Source: Macrotrachela quadricornifera | Taxonomy: Eukaryota > Rotifera > Eurotatoria > Philodinida > Philodinidae | NCBI GenBank assembly: GCA_022393335.1 | Contig: JAJEKB010021827.1 | Coordinates: forward strand, 1,018,366 to 1,082,365 | Direction: 5' to 3' | DNA length: 64,000 nucleotides | In this document: positions 23,812 to 37,221 of the stretch, piece by piece | How the letters are laid out: each line of letters starts with the position of its first letter | Numbering within the stretch: position 1 is the stretch's first letter | The notes under the pieces: generated by a model | What the model saw: only the letters and a program-made list of their open reading frames with translations | What the model was told of the DNA's origin: nothing | Database searches by the model: none | Program-made: the position numbers and the translations under genes

Positions 23812-25680
23812 ATGATGAATTCTTCAACAGTAAATCAATATCAAGATTCAACATCAATAAAAACTTATGATCAACATAATAATTCATTTTCTGAAGAACA
23901 AGTATTTGATGCTATTGCAGAAGAAGTTTGTATTTATATATTATTTTCTTTATTTTAATTAATAATTTCTATGTTTTAAAAGATTGAAATTCGTCGTAAA
24001 TGTCAACGTGAACAAAATCAACAAGCACGTCTATTTCGACGAAATGAATTAGAAAAAACAGCTGAAAATGTAAATTAAATATATATATAAAAAAAAAAAA
24101 GTTGATTTATCATTTAGAATGATGATAATGAAGATTCCCCAACAAATTCAAATATATCAAGAGAATTAATTAAAACAAAAAGTTTAAATACAAATTTTTT
24201 ATTACTTCAAAAATTTCTTAATGGTGATATTGATATTCGTTTTATTGAACAACATGATTTAAAAGTTTTATCTATTAAATTTTTATTTTATTCAAACTAT
24301 TTTATTTATTCATTTTTATAGCGTTTATTAAGTGAATTTGAATTAAAATATAAATCTTTAATGATTACTAATTCAAGTATATATAATGAAAATCAAGCTT
24401 TAAATTATCAAATAACTTCATATAAAGATATATTAGATGAACATTATGAAATATTAAATAAAACTAAAAGACAATATAAAGAAAAATGCAAAGTAATATT
24501 TATTTATTAAATATTTATTTTTTTGTTGTATTTTTAAAATAAAAAAAGGAATTTGATTTACAAAAACAAATATTAATTGATTGTCAAAAGAATAATAATC
24601 AATTAAAAGAAATTTTAATTAATTGTCAAAAATTAATTGAAGTAAATTATTTATTTACTTGTTTTTTTTTAAAATATTTGATTAATAGGAATCAGAAAAA
24701 GATTTTAATATTAATGAACCAATTGATAAGATATTAGAAAAAATCTTCAATGATAAATCTGAACAATATCAACAAATTATTGAATTAAAAAGAGAATTAT
24801 ATGAAGAAAAAAATCGTTTTAAAATATTTAAAGAACAAATACCAGATTCAATTGATTTACATAATCAATATATAAATAATATTTATGATTTTGAACAACA
24901 AAGTAAATTTTAATTATAAGAAAAAATTAAATTTATTTATTTTTTTAAATAGAACAATTAATTAGACAAATAACTGATTTAAAAAATCGTTTACAACAAA
25001 TAGAAGCTGATAATGGTTCATTACAACAAGAAGTAAGATATTATGTATATCTAATTTCCCTAACTTTTATTTTATACTTCAAAATATTCGATTTAGCTAT
25101 AGAAAAAGCGAGTTTTAAAATCTAGAAATAACCCATTAAAATATTTATGATTATTGATATCAATACTTTCGATACACGTCTCATTGCTTTAGAATAAACG
25201 TTATGAAGCTCAACTTACAAGATATAAACAAGAATTAGATGATGCACAAAGTGTTGAAGATAAACTTAAACAAGAACGAAGACGATTACAAGGAGAGGTA
25301 AATTTTCTATTTTTTTCATTTTTTAAATACAAAAAGAAAACACTAAATATAATAGAATTGTTGTTGTTCTTAAGTATGTCAAAAAACAAAAAAAAATATT
25401 ATTTCATTTTGCAAATTTTCAATATAGTTTTTTTTTATTATTATTTAAAATTCAATTAAATCTTTTATTTTAGCTTCGTACAGCACGTGATGAATTAGGA
25501 AATGAACGTATGAGAAGTGATATATTACAACGAGAGAATGAACGTTTTCGTATATTAATACGTAAAAATTTACTTAATAATACAGATGATAATCTTGCTA
25601 TATCAAGATCTCATTCACCATTATTATCAACAAATTCAAATGATATACAATCAAGATCTCCTTTAGATGATTCTACTTAA
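23812..25680 (+). CDS. LRRFIP2: LRRFIP1/2-family coiled-coil protein (flightless-I interacting)
   Basis: Nine exons: 23812-23925, 23983-24069, 24118-24264, 24322-24492, 24549-24641, 24689-24902, 24953-25032, 25193-25297 and 25474-25680. Introns are 44-176 bp and the phases close exactly, giving 405 residues. Three blocks fit the family: an N-terminal helix near residues 34-65 (FDAIAEE...RRKCQREQNQQARLFRR); a middle coiled coil near 117-200 with RQYKEKCKEFDLQKQ; and a C-terminal coil near 303-370 with RYKQELDDAQSVEDKLKQER and LQGELRTARDEL. LRRFIP proteins bind flightless-I and act in Wnt and Toll signalling and actin regulation in vertebrates. The roles here are inferred from the family. The symbol marks the family only. 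The 3' end faces the BTB gene, 236 bp away. Confidence 0.8.
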
Positions 25681-25916
25681 ATCTTTTTGTTTTATATCAG
25701 CTATGATGTTTCATTAGTTTGTTTGTTATTTATTGATTTTCTGCTGATTAAGCATGTGATTCATTTCATATTTTATTTTATTTTCTTTGTTTTGCATTTA
25801 GATTTATTTTATTTCAGATTAAAATTTATGCAAATAAAGATGTATATATATAATACAAATTCAATATGTTAAATAGAATATAAACAAAAAGATTTTATTT
25901 AGTTATTAAATTTAAA
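25681..25916. other. Convergent 3' intergenic region
   Basis: 236 bp between the stops of the LRRFIP-like gene (plus) and the BTB-BACK gene (minus); it must hold both 3' UTRs. T-rich on the left half. The 61-codon open frame here is not credible. Confidence 0.4.
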
Positions 25917-28900
25917 TTAAGAACGATGTTTACTTCGACTTAATTGACGATTATCAGAAGTATTTTGATTTAATTTTGGTTCAACTGATTTTGATGGTGT
26001 ACTTGTACGATATTTAGATTTTTCATAAGCAAGACTAAAATAAATAAAATTAAAATATAGACATCAGAATTAACTATAACATCTAGCTAATTTTAAAATC
26101 ATAAAAGAGAACTAATAGACAAACTTATTATCATAGTATATTGCTGAATTTTTTTACGAGTATTTGACTATTCTATTTGTTAAAATATCTATAAAATCTT
26201 TATAAATGACTTTAGAATGCATTTCAAGAATATAAGCGCATAATATTTAAATTAATCTCAGTAAGATTTACATGAACATCAAGTAGTTAGCATAGTGTTA
26301 CGAGTGGTTTTCAAGATTGATCTTATTAATATATTCAACCAACTATCTTAAAAGACATGAATTTCAATTTTACATCATATGGAATTGATATAAACAAAGT
26401 GGGTTTTTTCCGGAATCGGATTTGCTAACTTCGTTATTAAAATTTAATTTTAATTTATTCAGATTGATCGTCGAATTGAACATAATTCGATCTTCAAACG
26501 AAAGGCATCAAGCTAAGAGTACATACATAACTGAAGATTATGACCGATTCTTAAGAATTGTAGTACTCTTTTAATGCCAATAAAATATATTATATGTTAC
26601 CAATAGATTTTCTAATGTTGAGGAGTCGGTCAGTGATAATATGCCAATATTGTTGGCATAACCAATAAGCATCATATCTAAAATTCTCTTTTTACGAAAC
26701 TTCAGAAAAACATTAGAGTGCACATATAGTCGTAACAATCTGTCATTATTTAAGCTTTGTATCATACCAAGAACAAGATTTGTTAAGTGTGTTTTTCAAA
26801 AATATCGATGAAAAATCTTTCATAACAAATAGGTTTACGTAGTTCAATTTAAAATTAGAAGTTATGATATTACAGTCTTAAGTATGCCCAGATCATTCGC
26901 GTATACAGACATAATAATGTAAATTATTGATCACATAGAGTACATTGATAAACAATATATCGTTATTCCAACAGAGAAATCTCGAACGAATAAATTGATA
27001 ACGAAAAACAAAAAAGAATTTACACAGTAAAACCTCTCTATTGTGTACACTAACAGAATTATTTAAAATCATTTATCAAACGAAGATATTCAATTAAGGA
27101 ATAGTTTGCATTTCAAAGATGTCAATGGAAACGTTTTTAAATTAATATGAATGCTTAGGGTAATCTGAAAGTAATGAGAATGACAATTTAATATTGTATA
27201 TTAAGTTTTAAGAAACTTTCTTTCTAAATAGTCTTCAAGAGAAAAGAATGCTCTACTTTTCTATGCTATTTGATTATACTTCAACTAATTTCATCTCAGC
27301 CATCCGAAGTTCGTAGGTCATCAATCAATAGTTTGAACCTATAGTTGATAATTAAAAATTCATCATCAACATATTACTAGATTGGTATTTTCTTAAAAAA
27401 GGTCAATTAAAAATCTTACAAAAAGAGATCAGGTAATCTTTCAATATACGATTCGATGTGTTTCATCCAGTTTATCTTCTTGCAAAATATGTAGAAAGTA
27501 TATTTCTGGTAAAAATCACTTCCATCGAGCCTGAGAACGTTCATATCTAAGACGCATTTCCTAGTATTGTTTTCAATACGTGAATCATTATAAAAAAATC
27601 TCCAGTAATATCCCGAAACTGATATTATTTTGTATTATGTTGACAGAGAAGCTATCAATGACTTTGTTAAAATTACTAAATCATGTATATTATTTCGTCT
27701 ATTCATAGCTATACAACATGATACATCCTACTGTATTTCATCGATTAATTACTTCCTAAACTATTAGAAACACTCTAGCTTCATAAAAGAATCGAATTTG
27801 AATATGAAAAATTTAGTTAAACTTACGTCATTTGTTCTTTAATAAAAATTGTTAATTTTGAATTTTCTGCTAATTCATGACTTGCAACTAACCATTCTCT
27901 TTGTTGTTCATAATCTAATTTATTCCATCGAATTTTTTTAAATAAATGTATAATTATTTGATTATTATCAATATGATTAGATGTAATCCAATTTAAAATT
28001 CGACTTAAAACAATAGTTTCATCACGATGTTGTATTGTTTCATCTGATAATATATTTAATATAGTTGTATATGGTAATTGAAGAAAATTTTTCATTTTAA
28101 TACATTGATTAAAATTTTTTGATAAATAATAATGTGATTCATAAAAAGATTTTTTCATTCCATAACGTTTTGATAATTCAAGTACACGAAAAACATGACG
28201 TTTTTCAAATGTTGATAAAAATTCTTCACATATATCAAATATTTTTCCAATATCAAGTTCTTTAGCACAATTTAAAATTTCATTTATATTACGATATGTT
28301 AATGTTAATTCACCTATGAATATATATTCAAGAGAAAAAGAATATTTTAATTTTTATTCAACAAATTTCTAATACCAGTATATAAAAAATTTAAAACAAG
28401 TTGAAGACCTTTATGTGATGTATGTCGAAGATGAGTACGTGTAACAAAATCAGTATGACGTTCACGAAAAAAATTACTAAAAAAACAAGGTTTATGATAT
28501 TTAATAGAAAATTTATTTTACCGATATTTTCGACTAAATGCAGCTAAAAAACAAGATATATATTGGAATAGAATTTAAAATACATACGAGAGAACCTTTT
28601 CAGGTGCCTCCTCCCCTCCGATTGCAATAATTTTTTGCTTGTAGATAGTAAATCGCGTCTTAATAATAACTCTAAAAGGGTTTGGGTTCCTATTGAGAGT
28701 TGGCGACGCTACCAGATTTTCAATATATCTATTCCAAAAGATTCCTGGAGGGATTCCAGGTACAAAAAAATCGTATTTTTGAATTTTGGTCTGAAACTCT
28801 GCGCATACAGAGGTCTCAATTAGATTAGCTTGTGTAGAAAAATTTAGAAGTTTAGAACAAAGTTTCGTCGAGATATAGAACTTTCAAATTTTAAGTCCTT

Positions 28901-30073
28901 CTCTATAGATAGTATATATAACATGAATAACCACAGTCTCCCACAGGGATCTTTTGAAAATCTGGTAGTTTCGCCAAATCTCAATAGGAATCCAAATGTT
29001 TAGGGTTATTACTAGGACACGATTTACTATCTACAGGCGAAAAATCATTGCAATTGGAGAGGGAGCATTTGGAAAGGTTCCCCCATTAGACGAATGATGA
29101 TATGTAGAAAGAAGAGAAAGAAAAAAGGAGATTTTTTTATGTTTAACCTAAATTTCTCATAATATCAACAAGAAAAATATAATAATATAATATAATATGG
29201 AACTATTTTATTCAAAATTTGATAAATATATTGAAAGTTCAATCGAAAAATTTCGTCGAGATTTGTTGTTAGACAAAGTGTTCATAATGACATTATATTG
29301 GTAGTAAGGGATAATTGGGGTGAAACTCAATTTAAATTTTGAGTTCATAGGTATTTTAAATTAATTACTGTTGGTGAATTACAAGCTGTGTATGATATTA
29401 AATTAAGATGAAAATAGCAGCATTGTCAGATTTCATTCGATGTAATAATTATTCTTTTTTTAGAATGCGATTTATATTAAAATCACAGAAGATTTCCAAA
29501 TCCAATAGTTCCTATAGCCTATTCTTCCTTTTCCATATTGTATACATGTGCTTCTCTCCGTCATTATCCGTCTATATATGTATTTTAATTTCTAGTATAG
29601 TAGAGATTTAAATTTCAATTTTCACTAATGCAATTTTAAATCGCCTCTTATTTTCATTTCTACTTCATAATATATTTGAATTTATTTAAAAAAAAAGAAT
29701 ATTTATTTTTACCAAGAACAATTCGATGTGCTAAATATTCACTTCCATCAACAACAAGCATTAAATCACAAAAACGTGATTCTTTCCACATTTGTGATAA
29801 AATTTTTCTTGCTTCTATTTCATTATTAGCATTAAGAAATCGTTGAATTATATCTCTATCATGTATATCATGATCTGATATTGTTATAGAATTATTTTTT
29901 ATAATTGGATTAAGATATTCATTTAATTTTAATATAAGAGGATTATTTGTATTTGAATAACGTATTGATGTTTCATTTGTATTTGATGATTGTGATTTTC
30001 GAAGATCTAAAAATGATAAATGTATACGAAATGGACGTATAAGCATTAATGATAATGAATGTCGAGATGACAT
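25917..30073 (-). CDS. BTB-BACK domain protein with a 22 nt microexon
   Basis: Five exons on the minus strand: 30073-29713, 28543-28522 (22 nt), 28476-28376, 28313-27827 and 26034-25917. Phases close exactly and give 362 residues. The BTB domain spans exons 1-4: CDLMLVVDGSEYLAHRIVL (about residues 102-120), then AAFSRKYRNFFRER across the microexon, then LVLNFLYTGELTLTYRNI. A BACK domain follows in exon 4 (LELSKRYGMKKSF, then FLQLPYTTILNILSD and RILNWITS). There are no Kelch repeats; the C-terminus is a short Ser/Lys-rich tail. BTB-BACK proteins typically act as substrate adaptors for CUL3 ubiquitin ligases. Introns 1 (1169 bp) and 4 (1792 bp) are very long for this window; intron 1 contains a fold-back element. 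I saw no element in intron 4. Confidence 0.85.
28590..29085. mobile_element. ~495 bp fold-back element in BTB-gene intron 1
   Basis: The inverted arms are about 140-150 bp long. Left arm 28590-28740 contains gtagatagtaaatcgcgtc, ggttcctattgagagttggc and ctaccagattttcaa. Right arm about 28940-29085 contains their complements ttgaaaatctggtag, gccaaatctcaataggaatc and gacacgatttactatctac. The outer ends are GC-richer (gtgcctcctcccctcc). There is no coding capacity beyond a chance 62-codon frame. It lies entirely within intron 1 (28544-29712), 46 bp upstream of the microexon's splice acceptor on the transcript's genomic side. Confidence 0.75.
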
Positions 30074-32218
30074 TTATTTAATACATAATCGATTATATGG
30101 AAATTATTATTTCGATTAATCGAAATAAACAAAAAAAAAAATTTTTAAGAAAATAATAAATCATGCGCCAATTAGGATTATTTTGTTTTTATTTTTCTCT
30201 TGAAAATTTTTATGTTTCTATGTTGATATTTGTGTTAGCAACATAAGTTGAAACAGTATGATTGTATAAGACCATATATTCTCATAGCTTAGTGATGAAT
30301 TGAGATGACCATCATTGTCAAGACTTTTATATTGAAAAATTAACATAATATTCAATAGTTACTTGCAAAAACAAACTAAATAATATTTTTTTTTTTGAGA
30401 TTATATTTTCATTTAAATTGATATTGAAGAATTAATTTAGTTTTCTTTTCTATATCTAGATTTAATCGAGCAATATAAAGAACGATAAATACTTATACGA
30501 AAATAAATTATTTTTTCTTTTTTCAAATTGAGCCAAACACCATATTGAAACAGTAGGTAGCTATTTTGACGATAATTTTTTTATATTTCAATTCAGTTTC
30601 ACAACAGAATCGGCCGGTAAGAAAACGTTTGAAAATAAATTTCTTTTCACATATAGTCAGTCAATACAATGAAATAGTAAGTAGTTAGTTAGTTCTAACA
30701 ATTTAACTATAACATCTAAGACAAATCTCATATTTTATACGATCTTTTGAGATTCATGTATCATTTCCTAAAATATTATATATATATAATTTTATTCTAT
30801 TTTTCATAGTTGACTATTTTGATAGATCGACAAGAATATTAATTTTCTGTTTCACCTTACTTATTCAGAAGTATATCTTCATTAGATAAAGTTCTACTGT
30901 TGATATAAATCTAAATAGAAAAGTATAAAGTAAATTTTCTTTCTATTCAATAAAGTGGATAAGATAATCTCAAATAAAGAAATATATTGTGTAAATTAAA
31001 AAATCTCAGACGATTTTTGTTACATTTTTTTCTTCCTAGGATATTTAAAAATCAATTTTTTTAGATTTATTCATACAATATAATGGAATTTTAAGTATAA
31101 TTATTTGAAAATAAATTACATATTTTTTTATTTAGTTTTACTCGAACAACAGAATCAAACGGTATGTAGGTATTCAAAAATAAATTGTTTTTTTTTATTT
31201 CGATTTATTTCAATGAGTGGTATGACATTTTATATTAATTTATAAAATAAATTTTATTTGTATGGTTAATAGTTGATAAGAAAAGAGAGAAACAGGCGAG
31301 AAAAAAAAAGAAAGAAGGTGAAAGCAAATAATAATTATGATGATGATGTCATATATCCCCCTGGTTAAAAATAGTTTTACACAAAATTTCTAATAAATCA
31401 TTAGTATAAATGAACACTTTGAAAAAAGTAGTTACATATTCAGGTAGAGCGTGGAGTTCTCTACAACCCTATATATATTCAATTTAACTTGCATTTGTTT
31501 ATTAAATATAAAATAAAAAACAATGAAGGTAGTTCCACTACTAGATTCCTCTGTTACATTCAATTCTTTTTATTTCTTTTAATGCACTAGATAAGCGACA
31601 TGTTAAAACTGACAAATATACATGGTGATAGAGCATTTCACACCCTTTCAGAATATATATTTACTTTTGTTATAACGTGTTCCTATACTGAAAATAAACT
31701 TGAAAAAATGAAGAAAATCACATAAAAATATGATAAAAAATTGAACGAAAAAATTCATTTCTGGAGAATCTAGAGATAAGGACGCATTTACGTTACATGG
31801 ATTTATTTTTTACAGATGAATTATTTTTTCCAAAATGTTTATTTATAGTAATGATTTATTAAAAATACTGTATAAAACCATTTTTGGCCAGGCGAGGGGA
31901 TATAAGATGACAAGATTCTATCATTATTGCGATTTTATTTTGTAAAAGATTGTTTATGGCTGTTGCAATGCTTGTTTTGGGGAACATCGATACGATTATT
32001 TTGTTAAATGAATAAAAAAAACTTTCAAAAAACATTGTTTTCCTTCTTCGTATAATGGTTTCAATACATTATCGGTATTTTTATCTTAAAATTTTATTTA
32101 AACTATTAAATAAAATTGATTTAATTTTTTCGTCAGTTTTGAATGCTCCTTTATTTATTGAAATCCTTTGATTTATATTATTATTCATTTTAGAAAGTTA
32201 CATTTCTTATATTAATCA
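30074..32218. promoter_or_regulatory. Divergent region between BTB gene and coiled-coil gene A
   Basis: The 2.1 kb holds both promoters. Its first 200 bp (30101-30300) recur as 35126-35290 upstream of gene B, including a palindrome ttcgattaatcgaa. The last about 60 bp before 32219 also recur before gene B. The intervening about 1.7 kb (about 30300-32040) has no counterpart there, so it was inserted in A or lost from B. Confidence 0.6.
30450..31260. repeat. Diverged copies of a ~60-70 bp repeat
   Basis: At least three stretches share the pattern cc/tcaacaacagaat...cggtaagtaggtatt...aaataaattattttt: about 30530-30570, 30590-30690 and 31130-31190. The same pattern forms the array at 62740-63160. 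Spacing is irregular and identity low, so this is a dispersed or decayed form. Confidence 0.4.
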
Positions 32219-33761
32219 ATGGGTACAGGTGCAAGTCGTACTAGAGTACGAAGAATTCATAAAAAGAATCAAGTACCAACGGTATATCAAATAGTACCTG
32301 TAACAGACCACAGTCGATCAGTATTACCAACACAATCACATGATCCACATTATGTATCTTCTTCGCATTACTCAAATGTCCAACGGCGACATCCAGAAGA
32401 AGATGCATTCGAATTAGACAGTAATGTAGAAGACTATACAACAATATGGGATCATGATACTAAAGTAAATTATTATTTAATAAGATTATAGAATTGAGAA
32501 TTGAATAATCTATCTGTTTTTCAACAAAAGTAAAAATTTGCAAACTATATCTCAGGAGATTAATCCTTACACAACAAGATTTATCTTATGAAAAATTTAT
32601 TCTCATCTTATATGCATATAAATGTTAGTAAAAAGATCACATTCATTGTTCCCATTCTCAATATCAATGCAATTTTCGTAAAAATTTTTTCAATGTATAA
32701 TAGATTTCAAAACATGATGGTATGCATGAACTACTGTCACATTCCTACTTTAGACAATGAAGTGTATGACTACAGATAAAGTAATATCTGTGAAGCTTTT
32801 CATCTTTAATGAAAAGTGTCATGCTTTCATTGCGCCTTCGCTTCAAAACTATACTAACACCGCAATTCGTCGTCCGGTAGATGAAATTATCAAATTACAC
32901 TTCTTCTCATATGTGACAAAACATAGAACAAAAGGATTGCAATAAACTTTTCATAAGATTTTATGTTTTAATTTAATTGTTTATATCTTCTAGTTAGCAT
33001 CAACATTTCAAAAACCACCAAAAACTGATACGCATAAGATTGACTATCATCAAAAAGAAATACTTAATAATAAATGGAATAATAAAAATGCTACAACATT
33101 TGATACAACTCATGTTGAATCAACAGTTGATAGTCAAACACATTCTTGTATTAATTTATCATCATCTGATAAAGTTGATGAACTTATTAAGAATTTAAAT
33201 CATATTCATGCAAAATTAGATGAAATAATTAAACAACGAACAGAACAAGTATCAAATGATACAGAAGCTGTACTTTCACATATTAGACATGAAACTCAAC
33301 AAAAACAACAACGTCTATTAAATTATGCTAAAGATCAACAAACAAAACAAGATGAACATTATCAACAATTATTACAAGAATATGTATCACAATTAGATCA
33401 AATAAAAGCAAAAGGATTAGATGATTTACAAAAACAATTAGAAATATATCGAGAACAAATCATGCATGAATCACAAATTAAAATCATGGCAGTTAATGAT
33501 CAAGCTAATATGACTAAAGCAAAAATTCTTCAAGAAGAACAACAACAAGCAGCAGATAAAATCGATGCTATTATTCATCAAATACAAAAAATTTCTACTG
33601 ATGATAAATTTCAACCTTTAGGTAGTGAAATAATAACAAAAACTCAAATAACAACAAATGCTAATATGGGTTCAAGAGCACCTGGTCAAAATTGTAACTC
33701 GGATTTTCATCAAACTAAACAATCTACTCAACGTCCACATTCAACGAAAAAAAAATCATAG
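32219..33761 (+). CDS. Putative myristoylated coiled-coil protein, gene A
   Basis: Two exons, 32219-32464 and 32994-33761, with a 529 bp phase-0 intron; 337 residues. The N-terminus MGTGASR fits the N-myristoylation pattern (Gly2, small residue at 6), so membrane anchoring is plausible. Exon 1 ends with a conserved acidic motif (DAFELDSNVEDYTTIWDHD). Exon 2 is almost entirely predicted coiled coil (LIKNLNHIHAKLDEIIKQR, then a long Gln/Lys/Glu-rich helix to about residue 290), ending in a basic tail with KKKS. No known domain was recognised. A tandem paralogue at 35492-37221 has an exon 2 of identical length. The ATG is supported by the match to the paralogue beginning at the same residue. Confidence 0.78.
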
Positions 33762-35491
33762 ATAATTCTAAACGATAAATAAAAAGAGAAATTATATTTA
33801 ATGAATAATGTTTGCAGCTTATTAATAAAATATTATTTTAATCAATAATTTTTTTTTTTATTATCTATAATCAAATATGACAAAACGGTAGATTATTAAA
33901 ATGATCTTTTTGTAACAATTTAAAATATCAAAGATTGTCTTAGATGGAGTTGGATATTATTATGAAATATATCTAGGGGAAGTTTCATTTCAAGATTAAA
34001 TTAACTTTGAAGGACTTTCTTCATCATCTTATCGTATACCTAATGACATAAAGACCACTTTATCGAGAAAGAATTGAATAACTATGGTATAGTACGAATA
34101 AACGGCCTGATTTTTTTCTACCAATAGCAAAGACATCTTCAGATTCTATGTTCATTATAGCTTATTTTTTAAATGTCCCTGCTGATTGTAATAAAATTTT
34201 CCTTTTTCACAAGTAAAAAAAAGGATAAAGAAAAGTCAATTTATTAATATAACATATATATGATCAAGTGATCTTTTAATGACTATATGTCATTCATTCA
34301 TATATATTTTCTCTCGTTGTGTTGTGTTACAGTTCGTATAGATAGCTTACATGATGTAAATTATTTTTTTTCTTATAGTATTTGGTCATGCTTGTTTATC
34401 ATTTGTATCATACATTTATTTTGTGTATTCTCGTTGAGTTTTGTTCTACATTTTCTATGTTATATTTCATGTGAGACGTTTGTTCAAGATTCATAATAAA
34501 AATTAAAGGACTAATGAAAAGAACTTGTCAAAATAAATTTCAGAATGATAAAATATCGAATCGGTCAATAAAGGAAATTCTTAGCGATGTCTAAAATTAT
34601 ATCTTACAAATAACTTTAAGCGATCTTGTAAATCTCACTTTATTTTTTATGATCTAGCTCAAAATTAAGTTTTTGATCTAAAAAAAAAGAGAGGGAGGAG
34701 CATCTTTAAGGTATTGCATAATATATATAAATATTGAAATGGTACAAGAAATGACTTTCATTTTGTATTGGTCACTTTTTCTCATATTAGTACATACGAC
34801 ATCAGTCATGGTTCACGAACTTGTTTATTAACATATCTTAATAATACATTAACTCTTTGATAGATGGTGGATTATATATGCACCTCTTTTTTTCCTTCTG
34901 TTCTTTCGTACCCGCCTGCGGCTTTTTTCATTCAAAAGTCACCCGTCAAAGGATTGATGCGACTATATTACTACATCTGTTTTCCTAACAATTTACTTAA
35001 TTACCTTTATTCTAATTGTTATTGCAGTAATAATTGTTTCAACACTTATGCCATTGAATTGTCTTCAAAAAAGAATAATGTTCATAGCATAAAAAGTATG
35101 TGAGAGACAGCAGTAAATATAATAAAAATTATTATTTCGATCAATCGAAATAAACAAATAGAATTTAAAGAAAATTATAAATCATACGCCAGTTAAGATT
35201 ATTCTATTTTTATTTCTCTCTTGAAAATTTAATGTTTCTATGTTATAATGTGTTAGCAACAATCAATAAGATTGTATTGTTAAAGAACCAGGAAAAGGTG
35301 TAAAAGCTTTTTTTCTTCTCCTTTTATAATAGCTACCTTGTATTACTATTGTTGATTTTATTTTTAATATTTTATCTTGAAATTGGGAAATAAAATTTCT
35401 TTTACTTACGTTTGAATATGTATTTATGTATTGAAATTCTTTGATTTATATTCTTATTTATTCTGTAATCCTATATTTCTTATATTAATCA
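33762..35491. other. Spacer between tandem coiled-coil genes
   Basis: 1.7 kb. The segment about 34660-34840 (agagggaggag tract; ttagtacatac...gttcacga) has a rearranged counterpart downstream of gene B at about 37760-37930, and 35126-35290 repeats the region upstream of gene A. These define the duplicated block. The open frames at 34287 and 34864 are hydrophobic, uninterpretable and not conserved. Confidence 0.5.
35126..35290 (+). repeat. Second copy of the upstream duplicated segment
   Basis: Homologous, same orientation, to 30101-30300: shared words include attatttcgat, aatcgaaataaac, atttttct-ttgaaaattt and gtgttagcaaca. It marks the left edge of the gene B duplication block and carries a copy of the DNA immediately upstream of the BTB gene start, though no BTB coding sequence came with it. 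Confidence 0.7.
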
Positions 35492-37221
35492 ATGGGTACA
35501 GGTTCAAGTCGTAATAAGGTAAAGAAATTTGATAAAGGCATTCAAATGCCACCGGCATCAGAAATAATAGTGCCTACGTCAAGACAAAGTTCATCACCAA
35601 TACATGATCCATTATTTACACGTGCTCCACGAAAAACAAATAACCAACGACAAAATCGAATACAAGAAGATGTATTCGAATTAGACAATAATATAGAAGA
35701 CTATTCAACAATATGGGATCATGATGCTAAAGTGAGTTGTCATTTGATGCAATTATAGAATTGAAAAGTCTATATATTAGTCCGAAAAACTAAAAATTTG
35801 CAAATCATGTTTCAGTATATTATATATCAGCTGATATCCATTCCGAAAAAGAAGGCGGTTGAGTAGTTTTTCAATAATATTTGATAGGAACAAAATATGG
35901 GGCTGTGATTTTCACCATCTGAAAGTGGAGATGAAGACGTATCGAACTGTATGGTATAAAATAATTTGACATAGGTGTTTTAAAGACTTCAAGCGACGTT
36001 CTTGAAGATGAACATATTCTAGAAGACTAAGAAAGTGATTTTTCAATAATTTTGTATGTATTTGAACCGCTAACAGAAGATCTACAAACTATATGCAAGA
36101 GCGAGATATGTTGATCTATTCATTCAAAAGTTATTGAAAAAATATCCATCCACCTTTTTTTTTCTGAATAAGCATTAGTATCGCATTTCCTGCATTTGTA
36201 CCATATTTGTGTTTCTTCCTTCAAATCATGAATTATATGGTTTCAGACAAGTACCGACTTTGAGATATTCCATCTTCCACGAAAGATGCCATGCCTTCAC
36301 CCATCACTATTGATAACGTCTTTTCCCACAAAAATTGTTAGACATAAATTTCTTATTGGTTAGATAAAGGTATTAAATTGCACTTCGAATGCAGTTTAAT
36401 ATGTATGTCTAAGATAAAAACGTTACTATTCCATCTAATTATTTATTTTTTAGTTATCATCAACATTCCAAAAATTAGTAAAATCCGATTCGAATAATAT
36501 AGACCATCATCAAAAAGAAACACTTAATAATAAATGGAATAACAAAAATATTACAACATATGATACAACCCATATTGAATCAATCGTTGATAGTCAAACA
36601 CATTCTTGTATTAATTTATCATCATCTGATACAATTGATGAACTTATTAAGAATTTAAATCATATTCATGTAAAATTAGATGAAATAATTAAACAACGAA
36701 CAGAACAAGTATCAAATGATACAGAATCTGTACTTTCACATATTAGACATGAAACTCAACAAAAACAACAACGTCTATTAAATTATGCGAAAGATCAACA
36801 AACAAAACAAGATGAACATTATCAACAATTATTACAAGAATATGTATCACAATTAGATCAAATAAAAGCAAAAGGATTAGATGATTTACAAAAGCAATTA
36901 GTAATATATCGTGAACAAATCATGCAAGAATCACAAATTAAAATCATGGCAGTTAATGATCAAGCTAATATGACTAAAGCAAAAATTCTTCAAGAAGAAC
37001 AACAACAAGCAGCAGATAAAATCGATGCTATTATTCATCAAATACAAAAAATTTCTGCTGATAACAAATTTCAATATTTAGGTAGTGAAATAATAACAAA
37101 AACTCAAATAACAACAAATGCTAATATGGGTACAAAAGCGCCTGGTCAAAACTGTAACTTTGCTTTCGATGAAAATAAGCAATCTAATCAACGTGTACAA
37201 TCTAACAAAAAAAAGATATAA
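35492..37221 (+). CDS. Putative myristoylated coiled-coil protein, gene B
   Basis: Two exons, 35492-35731 and 36454-37221, with a 722 bp phase-0 intron; 335 residues. The N-terminus MGTGSSR again fits myristoylation. Exon 1 has diverged strongly from gene A except for its ends (MGTG, FELDNNIEDYSTIWDHDAK). Exon 2 is 768 bp, as in A, and across its middle (about 36640-37060) it is nearly identical at the nucleotide level, including third positions, while the two ends differ. The introns are dissimilar in length and sequence. This mosaic suggests recent gene conversion or strong constraint in the coiled coil. The function is not recognised. Confidence 0.78.

Noticed and set aside
32757..32945. 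62-codon frame in the intron of coiled-coil gene A
   Set aside because: Not conserved in the corresponding intron of gene B and lies between valid splice sites.
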